A program made the position numbers and the translations under genes. DNA of 5,756 bases from Terrisporobacter sp. (GTDB lineage: Bacteria > Bacillota_A > Clostridia > Peptostreptococcales > Peptostreptococcaceae), in the NCBI GenBank assembly GCA_029851945.1, contig JARKUZ010000032.1, positions 1 to 5,756 on the forward strand, given 5' to 3'. The notes beneath the pieces are model-generated. The model searched no databases. It was not told the origin of the DNA and saw nothing but the letters and a program-made list of their open reading frames with translations. This document shows positions 1 through 5,577 of the stretch, in pieces (the stretch's first letter is position 1; each line of letters opens with the position of its first letter).

Positions 1-357
1 CTATTTAAACGTTCTAAAACCTTCGGTACTCCTAAATCAATTGTTACGGATGGTTTACCTTCGTATAGAGAACCAGTTAAAAATACATTCGAAGGCTCTA
101 CACATATTGTTGTTAAAGATTTTAGTGATGACATATCTAATAATTTAATCGAATTTTTTAACAAAACATTTAAATCTTGGTACAAGAAAACCAAAGGATT
201 TAAATCATATGAAAGCGCAAATAGCCTTATCAGTAACTTTATTTTTTATTACAACTTTATAAAAAATCATTCATCACTTAGTAATTTAATACCTGCTCAA
301 GTTTGTGTCATTAACTATACTCATCAAGAAAAAGTTAATTGGTTCATCAAATATTAA
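1..357 (+). CDS. DDE transposase, IS6/IS240-like, C-terminal fragment (5' end outside window)
   Basis: The frame is open from base 1 to a TAA at 355-357 and gives 118 residues of a transposase catalytic domain. Visible are the second catalytic aspartate in VTDGLPSY (D17 of the fragment) and the glutamate in NNLIEFFNKTFKSWYK (E51). The 33 residues between them match the D-34-E type spacing of IS6/IS240-like enzymes. The segment KGFKSYESAN and the tail YNFIKNHSSLSNLIPAQ fit the usual end of this DDE family. In such enzymes these residues coordinate metal for strand cleavage and transfer at the element ends. The first aspartate and the N-terminus lie outside the window. The codons include TCG, ACG, GGC and ACC, which are scarcer in the minus-strand genes. 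The gene is probably intact at its 3' end; whether the whole copy is functional cannot be seen. Confidence 0.85.
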   Translation, partial: LFKRSKTFGTPKSIVTDGLPSYREPVKNTFEGSTHIVVKDFSDDISNNLIEFFNKTFKSWYKKTKGFKSYESANSLISNFIFYYNFIKNHSSLSNLIPAQVCVINYTHQEKVNWFIKY

Positions 358-367
358 TTGTATTTGT

Positions 368-397
368 AGCCTAAAAATTTTATAATTTCGTTAGGCT
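368..397 (+). terminator. Hairpin just after the transposase stop, possible terminator
   Basis: AGCCTAA at 368-374 pairs perfectly with TTAGGCT at 391-397. An inner AAATT (375-379) pairs with AATTT (384-388), leaving a four-base loop. It begins 10 bases after the transposase stop codon. The following bases (TGTTTGCC) are only modestly T-rich, so it may be a weak terminator, an RNA stabiliser, or a subterminal structure of the IS. Confidence 0.5.
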
Positions 398-419
398 TGT
401 TTGCCATGCAAATTTTTAA

Positions 420-484
420 AGATATGAAACTTAATTTAACCTATCGGTTTATTTATCAATTCGAGAATGATTCTCATCATATCT
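420..484. repeat. Nested inverted repeats, possible branched fold near the IS right end
   Basis: An outer 8-bp perfect inverted repeat, AGATATGA (420-427) with TCATATCT (477-484), encloses a weak 4-bp hairpin (AACC 438-441 with GGTT 446-449) and the palindrome at 463-475. Together they could fold as a three-way branched single strand. The block lies between the transposase stop and the proposed IS end, so it may be a subterminal transposase-binding or structural region. Function is not shown by the sequence. Confidence 0.4.
463..475. promoter_or_regulatory. 13-bp palindrome resembling a Fur-type 7-1-7 box
   Basis: GAGAAT-G-ATTCTC is a perfect odd palindrome. With one flanking base on each side it matches the Fur consensus TGATAATnATTATCA at 11 of 14 defined positions. 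No gene on either strand starts close downstream, so a regulatory role is doubtful. It more likely belongs to the IS end structure or is what remains of an older promoter. Confidence 0.25.
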
Positions 485-486
485 AA

Positions 487-496
487 TTAACAAAAC
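487..496 (+). repeat. Candidate right terminal inverted repeat of the left IS
   Basis: TTAACAAAAC here is the exact reverse complement of 5578-5587. The two sites have the expected positions (after one transposase gene, before another) and the expected orientation for the ends of one IS family. In DNA this AT-rich a 10-bp match can arise by chance, so support is moderate. Confidence 0.45.
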
Positions 497-664
497 CCTT
501 TTAAATATTATATGATTGTTGCATTAATTAAATATATACTATTATACTATACATTTAAAAAAATACCTTCTAAAAATTCAAATTTTTTTAAATTTTTTTA
601 ATCTTTTATTAAATTAATTTTTTTAAATATAAAAATCATAATTACATATAATAATACCTTAAGA
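497..664. other. AT-rich intergenic region with no supported gene
   Basis: This stretch lies between the proposed IS end and the terminator of the thioredoxin operon. It is mostly A/T with T-runs around 585-625. I find no open frame with a ribosome site on either strand, no tRNA and no convincing promoter. TTGCAT (519-524) with TATACT (543-548) looks like a poor plus-strand promoter but has no gene to drive. Confidence 0.6.
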
Positions 665-716
665 ATAAAAAGAGTTAAGTCTTAAAAACTACTTTTTAAT
701 CCTTAACTCTTTTTAT
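665..716 (-). terminator. Strong bidirectional hairpin terminator after the trxA-trxB pair
   Basis: Bases 665-679 pair with 702-716 over 15 bp, with AGAGTTAAG/CTTAACTCT as the core and A/T flanks. After a 2-nt internal loop, TTAAAAA (682-688) pairs with TTTTTAA (693-699) around a 4-base loop. On the minus strand the core is followed by TTTTTATTCTT, and the hairpin starts directly after the reductase stop codon. The symmetrical A/T flanks mean it could also stop transcription coming from the IS side. Confidence 0.85.
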
Positions 717-717
717 A

Positions 718-1608
718 TTATTTATTATTTTTTTCTTTTAATCTTAGTTGATCTATATAAGAAACAGCATTTATTGCTGCAATTTGTCCTTGACCTGCAG
801 CTTTTATATAAGAATATGGCTTCCCAGCACAATCACCGCAAGCAAAACATCCCGGAATATTAGTTTTCATATCTATATCTACCTTTACATGAGAACCTTC
901 TGTTTCAAGACCTGGCACTAAAGTTTTAGGAGAAGCACTATCTTTTATAACAAATACACCATCTACATCTATTGATAGATTTTTAAATGCAACTTGATTA
1001 ACTAATGTTTCTCCTTTTATTTCTACTGGTCTTTCATTAATTACTTCTATGGCTTCATCTAGGATGTTACCTCTCATTAGGCCTTCATTTTTATACATAG
1101 GTATAAAATATGTTTTAGAAGCAAGTTCATTTAGAAAATTGGCTTCTTCTTCAGCTTCGGAGTTGTATCCTATTACTGCAACTGTTTTTTCTTTATATAA
1201 AGGTGCATCACAGGTAGCACAATATCCTACTCCTCTACCAAGATACTCTTCTTCACCTTTGATTGCCTTACCATATTGAACACCAGTTGCTAAGATAATA
1301 GTTTTAGCTTCAAACATATTTTCACCACTCATTAGAGCAAAGTAATCTCCCATTGCATAAATATTAGTAATTTTATGTTTAGATATTTCGATTCCCATAG
1401 AATTAATATGTTCTTTAAATTTTACTATTAAATCTTCCCCACTTATTTCACTAAATCCTAAATAGTTATTTATCTCTGGTGCTTTTTCTAATTTATTACT
1501 TAGATTTTCATTACCAAATAATATAAGACTCTTATTTCTTATTTTAGCATTTATAGCTGCTGATAATCCAGCTGGACCACTACCTATTATTGCTATATCA
1601 TATTTCAT
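718..1608 (-). CDS. trxB: Thioredoxin-reductase-like flavoprotein lacking NADPH motifs (ferredoxin-dependent type likely)
   Basis: This 296-aa flavoprotein probably reduces the thioredoxin encoded just upstream. An N-terminal FAD fold has GSGPAG at 9-14 and ILATG at 105-109. The redox pair is CATC at 130-133, and the C-terminal FAD segment is ACGDC at 256-260, then KPYSYIKAAGQGQIAA. In NADPH-dependent TrxB a GGGxSA-type loop and an HRR motif bind the dinucleotide phosphate. Here the equivalent positions read GYNSEAEEEA (147-156) and FIPMYKN (168-174). Loss of both motifs is the hallmark of ferredoxin-dependent flavin thioredoxin reductases known from Clostridium, so ferredoxin is the likely electron donor. 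I chose the ATG at 1606-1608 because GGTGAT lies four bases before it and the FAD strand begins right after it. A GTG at 1620 would add four residues but has no well-spaced ribosome site. The gene follows trxA by 23 bases and ends at a terminator. Other NAD(P)-independent TrxB-like flavoproteins cannot be excluded. Confidence 0.88.
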   Translation of the reverse strand: MKYDIAIIGSGPAGLSAAINAKIRNKSLILFGNENLSNKLEKAPEINNYLGFSEISGEDLIVKFKEHINSMGIEISKHKITNIYAMGDYFALMSGENMFEAKTIILATGVQYGKAIKGEEEYLGRGVGYCATCDAPLYKEKTVAVIGYNSEAEEEANFLNELASKTYFIPMYKNEGLMRGNILDEAIEVINERPVEIKGETLVNQVAFKNLSIDVDGVFVIKDSASPKTLVPGLETEGSHVKVDIDMKTNIPGCFACGDCAGKPYSYIKAAGQGQIAAINAVSYIDQLRLKEKNNK

Positions 1609-1612
1609 ATTA

Positions 1613-1618
1613 ATCACC
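1613..1618 (-). promoter_or_regulatory. Ribosome-binding site that decides the trxB start
   Basis: GGTGAT on the minus strand matches the 3' half of AAGGAGGTGAT and sits four bases before the ATG at 1606-1608. Measured from the aligned GG the spacing is about eight bases, which is normal. The GTG codons at 1615-1620 overlap this site and are therefore unlikely starts. Confidence 0.55.
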
Positions 1619-1631
1619 ACTACCTTTAAAC

Positions 1632-1952
1632 TTATTTTAGATGAGCTTGTATTTTAGATTTTAATTGTTCTTTTGGAGTAAATCCAACCATTTTTTCTAC
1701 CATCTTACCATTTTTAAATATTATCATTGTTGGTACCGATACTATATTGAACTCTTGTGCTACTTCTAAACTTCTATCAATATCAATTTTACCAAAATCA
1801 ACTTTGTCAGACATTTCATTACTTAAAGACTCAAATATAGGTGTTAACATTTTACAAGGTCCACACCATGTTGCAAAAAAATCTATAACAACTAACTTAT
1901 CTGAATTTTTTATTTTATTATAAAATTGAGAGTTATTTAATACTTTTGCCAT
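1632..1952 (-). CDS. trxA: Thioredoxin
   Basis: This 106-aa cytoplasmic thioredoxin has the usual family length. The active site WCGPCKM is at residues 29-35 (C30 and C33), preceded by the strand VVIDFFAT. The cis-proline is P74 in VSVPTMIIF, and the GKMVEKMVGF segment forms the last strands before the final helix. It reduces disulfides in client proteins and is itself re-reduced by the flavoprotein encoded 23 bases downstream, so the two genes form a transcription unit. The start is an ATG preceded seven bases upstream by a perfect AGGAGG (1960-1965). The 111-bp gap before it could carry a promoter. No signal peptide or other odd feature is seen. In amino-acid-fermenting clostridia such pairs support selenoprotein and reductase chemistry or stress repair; which role applies here is not visible. 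Confidence 0.95.
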   Translation of the reverse strand: MAKVLNNSQFYNKIKNSDKLVVIDFFATWCGPCKMLTPIFESLSNEMSDKVDFGKIDIDRSLEVAQEFNIVSVPTMIIFKNGKMVEKMVGFTPKEQLKSKIQAHLK

Positions 1953-2033
1953 TGATTTCCCTCCTAATATTATATATAATATTAATTTTTTTCAATAAAA
2001 GTTAATATACTTAATTTATATTTTTATACTATA

Positions 2034-2060
2034 ATTATACCCAATTTTCGCCTTTGGAAA
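2034..2060 (-). promoter_or_regulatory. Possible promoter for trxA-trxB
   Basis: The gap 1953-2063 between the kinase gene and trxA has a perfect TATAAT on the minus strand (2034-2039). TTTCCA (2055-2060) lies 15 bases upstream and would be a poor -35 at a short spacing. Another reading is TTGGGT followed 18 bases later by TATAAA. No clear terminator separates the kinase gene from trxA, so read-through from the two-component operon is also possible. Confidence 0.3.
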
Positions 2061-2063
2061 CTT

Positions 2064-3296
2064 TTATCTTTTATTGACTTCTTTTGGTATAATAATTTCA
2101 AATTTTGATCCTTCATTTAATTTTGACTTAGCTATAATTCTGCAATTTAAGTTTATACTTATCATCTTTGCAATTGAAAGACCAATTCCAGATCCATCTA
2201 TATCTTTATTTCTTATATTATCACTTCTAAAAAATCTATCAAATATATGATTCAAATCTTTTTCACTAATTCCTATACCACTATCTTCTATAAAACAAAT
2301 TATTTTGTTGTCTTTTTCTTCTATACCAATATCTATGCTATCATGTTCATTTGTATATTTGAAAGCATTATCAATAAAAATTAAAATTAACTGTCTTAGC
2401 TTAGACTTATCACTATAGACTATATTATTTTTTATATTTAATTTAAGTCTTAAATGCTTATTTTGCATCTCTGATATATCAGTATAATCTCTATATAATT
2501 CACTTACAACATCTTCAATATTTATTTTCTCTATATTTAGTTTTGTTACTGCATCTTCTTTAGAAAGAGAAAGTAAGTCTTTTATCATTTTTCTAAGCCT
2601 TCTTGTTTCATTCATAGCATCTGCAATAGTTTCAATTTCATCATTAATTGTATTTTTGGGAACAGTTAATAAACTTTGTAATTTTGATGATACTATGGTA
2701 ATCGGCGTTCTAAGTTCATGAGAAGCATCTTGTATAAACTTCACTTGCGTATTCCAAGCTTCTTCTATTGGTCTTAATGCCTTTTTAGTAAGGTATAATG
2801 CTATAAAGTAAGTAATTACTATAGAAAATGCTATTCCTATACTTATTACAGATAATAATTGTCTAAGGGAAAAAAGCTCTGAATCTATATTCCTAATGAC
2901 CCTAATTCTTATATCATCTATGGATATTGAAAATTCTCTAAAAGTATAGTCTCCTGATTTATAAGTAAAAAATAAACTATCATTATTTACTTCTTGAGGA
3001 ACTATATTCTCAAAGTAATCACTTTTTGTATAATAGATTAATCTATTACCCTTATATATATATACTAAATCTCTAGGATCATTTAACATTATGGGATTTA
3101 GATAAGATGTTTTATTAATCTGCATACTTATATATTCATATTCTTCCTCTAATTTTCTATCTATATTATTATATGTAATACTTCTAAAATATAAATATGT
3201 AAACATTGAAAATATAATTAAAAAGCTGGATACAACTAAAATATTAATTTTTATTAGACTATTTTTCGTATGACTGAAAACCTCTTTATTTATCAT
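2064..3296 (-). CDS. Membrane sensor histidine kinase
   Basis: This 410-aa kinase has two membrane segments (about 17-37 and 147-169) enclosing an extracytoplasmic loop of some 109 residues with no cysteines. The cytoplasmic part runs from KKALRPIEEAW straight into the dimerisation helix, with phosphoacceptor H193 in DASHELRTP. No full HAMP linker fits in between. The ATPase domain shows the N box (N310 in DNAFKYT), G1 DSGIGIS (from 338), F box FDRFF (352-356) and G2 GSGIGLS (368-374), so all catalytic elements are present. It should autophosphorylate and pass phosphate to the response regulator encoded just upstream. The reading frame can begin at a TTG (3297-3299), but the ATG at 3294-3296 directly after it is preferred; it overlaps the regulator gene by 11 bases and implies translational coupling. 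The architecture recalls BaeS/CiaH-like kinases, but the signal cannot be told from the sequence. Confidence 0.9.
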   Translation of the reverse strand: MINKEVFSHTKNSLIKINILVVSSFLIIFSMFTYLYFRSITYNNIDRKLEEEYEYISMQINKTSYLNPIMLNDPRDLVYIYKGNRLIYYTKSDYFENIVPQEVNNDSLFFTYKSGDYTFREFSISIDDIRIRVIRNIDSELFSLRQLLSVISIGIAFSIVITYFIALYLTKKALRPIEEAWNTQVKFIQDASHELRTPITIVSSKLQSLLTVPKNTINDEIETIADAMNETRRLRKMIKDLLSLSKEDAVTKLNIEKINIEDVVSELYRDYTDISEMQNKHLRLKLNIKNNIVYSDKSKLRQLILIFIDNAFKYTNEHDSIDIGIEEKDNKIICFIEDSGIGISEKDLNHIFDRFFRSDNIRNKDIDGSGIGLSIAKMISINLNCRIIAKSKLNEGSKFEIIIPKEVNKR

Positions 3297-3957
3297 CAAA
3301 CATGTAACCTACTTTTCTTTTTGTTTTTATACATTTATCATATCCAAACTTGCTAAGTATTTTTCTTAAATTACTTACATAAACTTCAACTATTTCTATA
3401 GTCGCATCTGATTCAATTCCCCAAATTCTATCATATATTTGTTCCTTAAGCAAAATAGTTCCTTTGTTCAATAAAAAATATTCTAAAAGATTAAACTGCT
3501 TATTTTGTAATTCTATTTCTTCATTTTTATAAAAAATTCTTCTTTTACTTAAATCTAAATGTAAATCATAAAAATCTAAACTATTACTTGTTTGTAATTT
3601 ACCTGTACTTCTAAGCATAGCATATATTCTTGCAACTAGTTCCTCCATATAAAAAGGTTTCGTCAAATAATCATTTGCTCCAATAGTAAAAGCTTCTACT
3701 TTTTCATCAAGAGATTCCTTTGCAGTTAAAATGATTACAGGTGTGTCATTATGATTTTTTCTTATATTCTTTAAAATATCTATGCCACTAAGATTTGGTA
3801 ACATCAAATCTAGAACTACTAAATCATAAATATCTTGCTTTATAAGATATAAAGCTTCTTCTCCATCTTCACAGCATTCAACTTCAAAATGCTTACCTAA
3901 CTCTTTCTCAATTGTTTCCAAAAGTTTTCTATTATCCTCAACTATTAATATTTTCAT
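3286..3957 (-). CDS. OmpR-family response regulator
   Basis: This 223-aa transcription regulator pairs with the overlapping sensor kinase. The receiver domain (about 1-115) has the acidic pair E7-D8, phosphoacceptor D50 in VVLDLMLPN, T78 in IILTAKE and K100 in YLTKPF, so every residue needed for phosphotransfer is present. A winged-helix DNA-binding domain fills about 126-221, with EIELQNKQFNLLEYFLLNKG, then VEVYVSNLRKIL as recognition helix, and KTKRKVGYMF as the wing. Length is normal for the family. The ATG start has an AGGAG six bases upstream. The gene lies just after a terminator and has its own TATAAT, so the regulator-kinase pair is probably a separate transcription unit. A vicinal CC at 28-29 in the receiver is unusual but nowhere near the active site. 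Target genes are unknown. Confidence 0.95.
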   Translation of the reverse strand: MKILIVEDNRKLLETIEKELGKHFEVECCEDGEEALYLIKQDIYDLVVLDLMLPNLSGIDILKNIRKNHNDTPVIILTAKESLDEKVEAFTIGANDYLTKPFYMEELVARIYAMLRSTGKLQTSNSLDFYDLHLDLSKRRIFYKNEEIELQNKQFNLLEYFLLNKGTILLKEQIYDRIWGIESDATIEIVEVYVSNLRKILSKFGYDKCIKTKRKVGYMFDDK

Positions 3958-3978
3958 ATTACACTCCTACAAATTCAT

Positions 3979-3984
3979 ATTATA
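3979..3984 (-). promoter_or_regulatory. Likely -10 element for the regulator-kinase operon
   Basis: A perfect TATAAT on the minus strand lies 21 bases before the regulator start codon, downstream of the terminator at 3992-4022. The best -35 candidate, TTACTT with 18-bp spacing, is weak and falls inside the terminator hairpin. The promoter may be weak or may need an activator, possibly the regulator itself. Confidence 0.45.
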
Positions 3985-3991
3985 CACAAAA

Positions 3992-4022
3992 GGAATATCT
4001 CAAAGTAATTTTGAAATATTCC
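3992..4022 (-). terminator. Rho-independent terminator after the membrane protein gene
   Basis: A 13-bp stem joins 3992-4004 to 4010-4022 around a 5-base loop. The minus-strand RNA has one G.U wobble (3999 with 4015) and is followed by UUUUGUGU. On the plus strand the same position is a C.A mismatch, so the hairpin is better in the minus-strand transcript. It starts six bases past the membrane protein stop codon. Confidence 0.85.
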
Positions 4023-4028
4023 CAATAA

Positions 4029-4859
4029 TTATTTTTTATTATCTATTATATTCACTTTGTGTGTTATTAAATCAATATCTATATTACTTTTACTTTCTAT
4101 ATCATCATAAGTATAACCTAAAATTTTAATATCATGTTTAGGTGTTGATAAAGAAGATATAACTTCTTCTCTTTGTCCAGGCTTTAATACAGAATTGAAA
4201 GCAACATGATCAACTCTAATAATTTCATCCTGTTTATTAACTTCAGCTATTCTTAATACAATATTTCCTAGAGTCTTTTGAGAAATATTTTCTATTTCTA
4301 CCACATAAGATAAATCATTTTGTAATGTATTTTCTTTATCTATTTTTTTGATTGACATTACCTCATAGTTTTTACTATTTTCTAAATATTTGTCATTTTC
4401 TGATATGTCAACTTCATCATTTTCTAAGCCAACACTTACCTTAGAATCTTCGACTATATAGCTATATCCTGTAACATCAATAGTATTCGTATAGTCTTTA
4501 GGAACAAATTGTATTTGCATCACTTCTTCTGGTGTCAAAGTTACATCTACATATATTTTAGAATTTGATACCTTGTTATTATTTTCATCTAGTTCATTAT
4601 AATATAAAACTATTTTACTTAAATTTAAATTTGATATATTTTTTATCTTTGTCATGGAACCGGAATTATCTCTGCTTCTTTCAGTTAAATTGGTAATTTT
4701 AGTATTATCTATCTGCAAAGTCTGAAAATTTTTTTCATTTATTATATTTGATTCATATTGTTCATTATTTTGTTTTAAATTTGAAAATACAAGTATTCCT
4801 ATTGAAAAGATAATAAATATTAAAAGTATTAAAATTATTGTTTTTATGACATTCTTCAC
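4029..4859 (-). CDS. Membrane-anchored protein with two tandem extracytoplasmic beta-rich domains, function unknown
   Basis: I do not recognise a named gene. The 276-aa product has one N-terminal membrane segment (about 5-27) with a Lys before it and no Cys after it, so it is an uncleaved anchor or signal and not a lipoprotein. The outer part holds two related domains. Domain 1 has IKNIS (72-76) and GYSY (131-134); domain 2 has IENIS (189-193) and GYTY (248-251). The NIS-to-GY distance is 57 residues in both, and both carry IVL after NIS and an L-x-P turn before the last strands. This resembles the FxLYD-type Ig-like fold, by eye only. An ATG at 4872-4874 would add five residues but lacks a ribosome site. 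AGGTG at 4867-4871 lies seven bases before the GTG at 4857-4859, so I prefer that start. It follows the 217-aa gene by 40 bases, probably in one operon, and ends at a terminator. Confidence 0.75.
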   Translation of the reverse strand: MKNVIKTIILILLIFIIFSIGILVFSNLKQNNEQYESNIINEKNFQTLQIDNTKITNLTERSRDNSGSMTKIKNISNLNLSKIVLYYNELDENNNKVSNSKIYVDVTLTPEEVMQIQFVPKDYTNTIDVTGYSYIVEDSKVSVGLENDEVDISENDKYLENSKNYEVMSIKKIDKENTLQNDLSYVVEIENISQKTLGNIVLRIAEVNKQDEIIRVDHVAFNSVLKPGQREEVISSLSTPKHDIKILGYTYDDIESKSNIDIDLITHKVNIIDNKK

Positions 4860-4866
4860 CAACTCA

Positions 4867-4871
4867 CACCT
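4867..4871 (-). promoter_or_regulatory. Ribosome-binding site that decides the membrane protein start
   Basis: AGGTG lies inside the first codons of the longer ATG frame and seven bases before the GTG at 4857-4859. The sequence upstream of the ATG is A-rich with no purine ribosome motif of the usual type. The GTG (or the TTG directly before it) is therefore the more likely start. Confidence 0.5.
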
Positions 4872-4899
4872 CATTTTCTTTTGCTATGTGGAAATTTAA

Positions 4900-5553
4900 C
4901 TAAAGAAGACTTTTATATGCTTTCATAAAGTCTTTTAGCGCCTGTGTAACAATTTCTTTTTTGCTATAAGACGAGTTACTACATAATCTTTCAAATTCTT
5001 CCCAAGTTCCTTTATCAACTCTCACATTTACTGATTTAATATCTTTAATATTTTCATCTTCTATGACTATATCTTTTTTATTAGATAATTTTTTTGGTCT
5101 TAAAGCTTTATTGTCCTTTACTTCAATATACCAATCATATACTTCACATAATTTATCTAAATCTTCTTGACTAATATTTATTTTTTTATCCTTTTTAGGT
5201 GTTACTTTTTTAGACATTGTTTTTTTAGTATCTACTTTTTTCACTGTCTCTTTCTGAAACTTATTTTTCTTAGCAGTCTCTTTTTTAGATATTTCTTTTT
5301 TAGTTGACTTGGGTTTTATTTTAGATTTATTATTTATATCTTCAAAAGAAATTTGAGAGTCACTACCTATTTTATTATTTTTATCAACCTCTTCCATTTT
5401 AATATATTTTCCTTTATCAGATTTATAACCAGCCTTATTTAAACTTCTTCTTAAAGTTGTTGGCTTAACTTCTAATTTATTAGAAATATCTTCAAAGGAC
5501 ATATTTTCATTTTGGTATTTTAAAAATAATTCTATTCTATCTGTCAAGATCAT
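4900..5553 (-). CDS. Probable DNA-binding protein: helix-turn-helix, Lys-rich linker, ribbon-helix-helix-like C-terminus
   Basis: I do not recognise a named gene. The 217-aa cytoplasmic protein has three parts. Residues 5-45 look like a helix-turn-helix, with MSFEDISNKLEVKPTTLRRS as the core and TTLRRSLNKAG as recognition helix. Residues 55-125 are a low-complexity Lys/Thr/Ser linker with repeated KK-x-T/S units, likely disordered and fit to touch DNA non-specifically. Residues 174-213 resemble a ribbon-helix-helix: strand SVNVRVD, helix TWEEFERLC, then SKKEIVTQALKDFMKAY. Residues 68-90 look like a decayed copy of residues 18-40. The ATG start has GGAGGAG directly upstream (5557-5563). The membrane protein gene follows 40 bases later. 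The proposed IS end at 5578 lies only 24 bases before the start codon, so the native promoter may have been displaced. A transcription, plasmid-maintenance or nucleoid role is possible; none is shown. Confidence 0.7.
   Translation of the reverse strand: MILTDRIELFLKYQNENMSFEDISNKLEVKPTTLRRSLNKAGYKSDKGKYIKMEEVDKNNKIGSDSQISFEDINNKSKIKPKSTKKEISKKETAKKNKFQKETVKKVDTKKTMSKKVTPKKDKKINISQEDLDKLCEVYDWYIEVKDNKALRPKKLSNKKDIVIEDENIKDIKSVNVRVDKGTWEEFERLCSNSSYSKKEIVTQALKDFMKAYKSLL
5284..5352 (-). repeat. Decayed copy of the helix-turn-helix segment inside the 217-aa gene
   Basis: Residues 68-90 match residues 18-40 (5434-5502) at about 10 of 23 positions, including SFEDI, the NK pair and a KP pair, at an offset of exactly 50 residues. 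The DNA shares TTTGAAGATAT followed by AATAAAT. This suggests an internal duplication in which the second copy has drifted toward the Lys-rich linker composition. Confidence 0.45.
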
Positions 5554-5577
5554 ATTCTCCTCCGTTATATTTCTTTC

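Larger units (their letters stand above)
1..496 (+). mobile_element. Right-hand part of an insertion sequence, cut by the window edge
   Basis: This segment holds the 3' part of a DDE transposase gene, a hairpin after its stop codon, nested inverted repeats, and a probable terminal repeat ending at 496. The boundary at 496 is inferred: TTAACAAAAC at 487-496 is the exact reverse complement of 5578-5587, which lies just upstream of a second transposase start on the same strand. An IS whose left end reads GTTTTGTTAA and whose right end reads TTAACAAAAC explains both sites. About 139 bp between stop codon and end is a plausible length. The other end is outside the window, so target duplications cannot be checked and the boundary is tentative. 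Confidence 0.5.

Noticed and set aside
519..548. Plus-strand TTGCAT and TATACT promoter-like pair
   Set aside because: No plus-strand gene follows before the terminator, and such matches are common in DNA this AT-rich.
1049..1279. Plus-strand open frame of 76 codons
   Set aside because: It lies wholly antisense within the reductase gene, has no convincing ribosome site and its product looks like an arbitrary frame.
1609..1620. Longer reductase start at GTG 1620
   Set aside because: The ribosome motif overlaps these codons and is correctly spaced only for the ATG at 1606-1608.
2030..2042. TATAATTATA palindrome as a PerR operator before trxA
   Set aside because: It lacks the central spacer base and outer positions of the PerR box; it is probably a promoter element or chance AT symmetry.
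3297..3299. TTG as start of the sensor kinase
   Set aside because: An ATG follows immediately and is the better initiation codon with the same upstream region.
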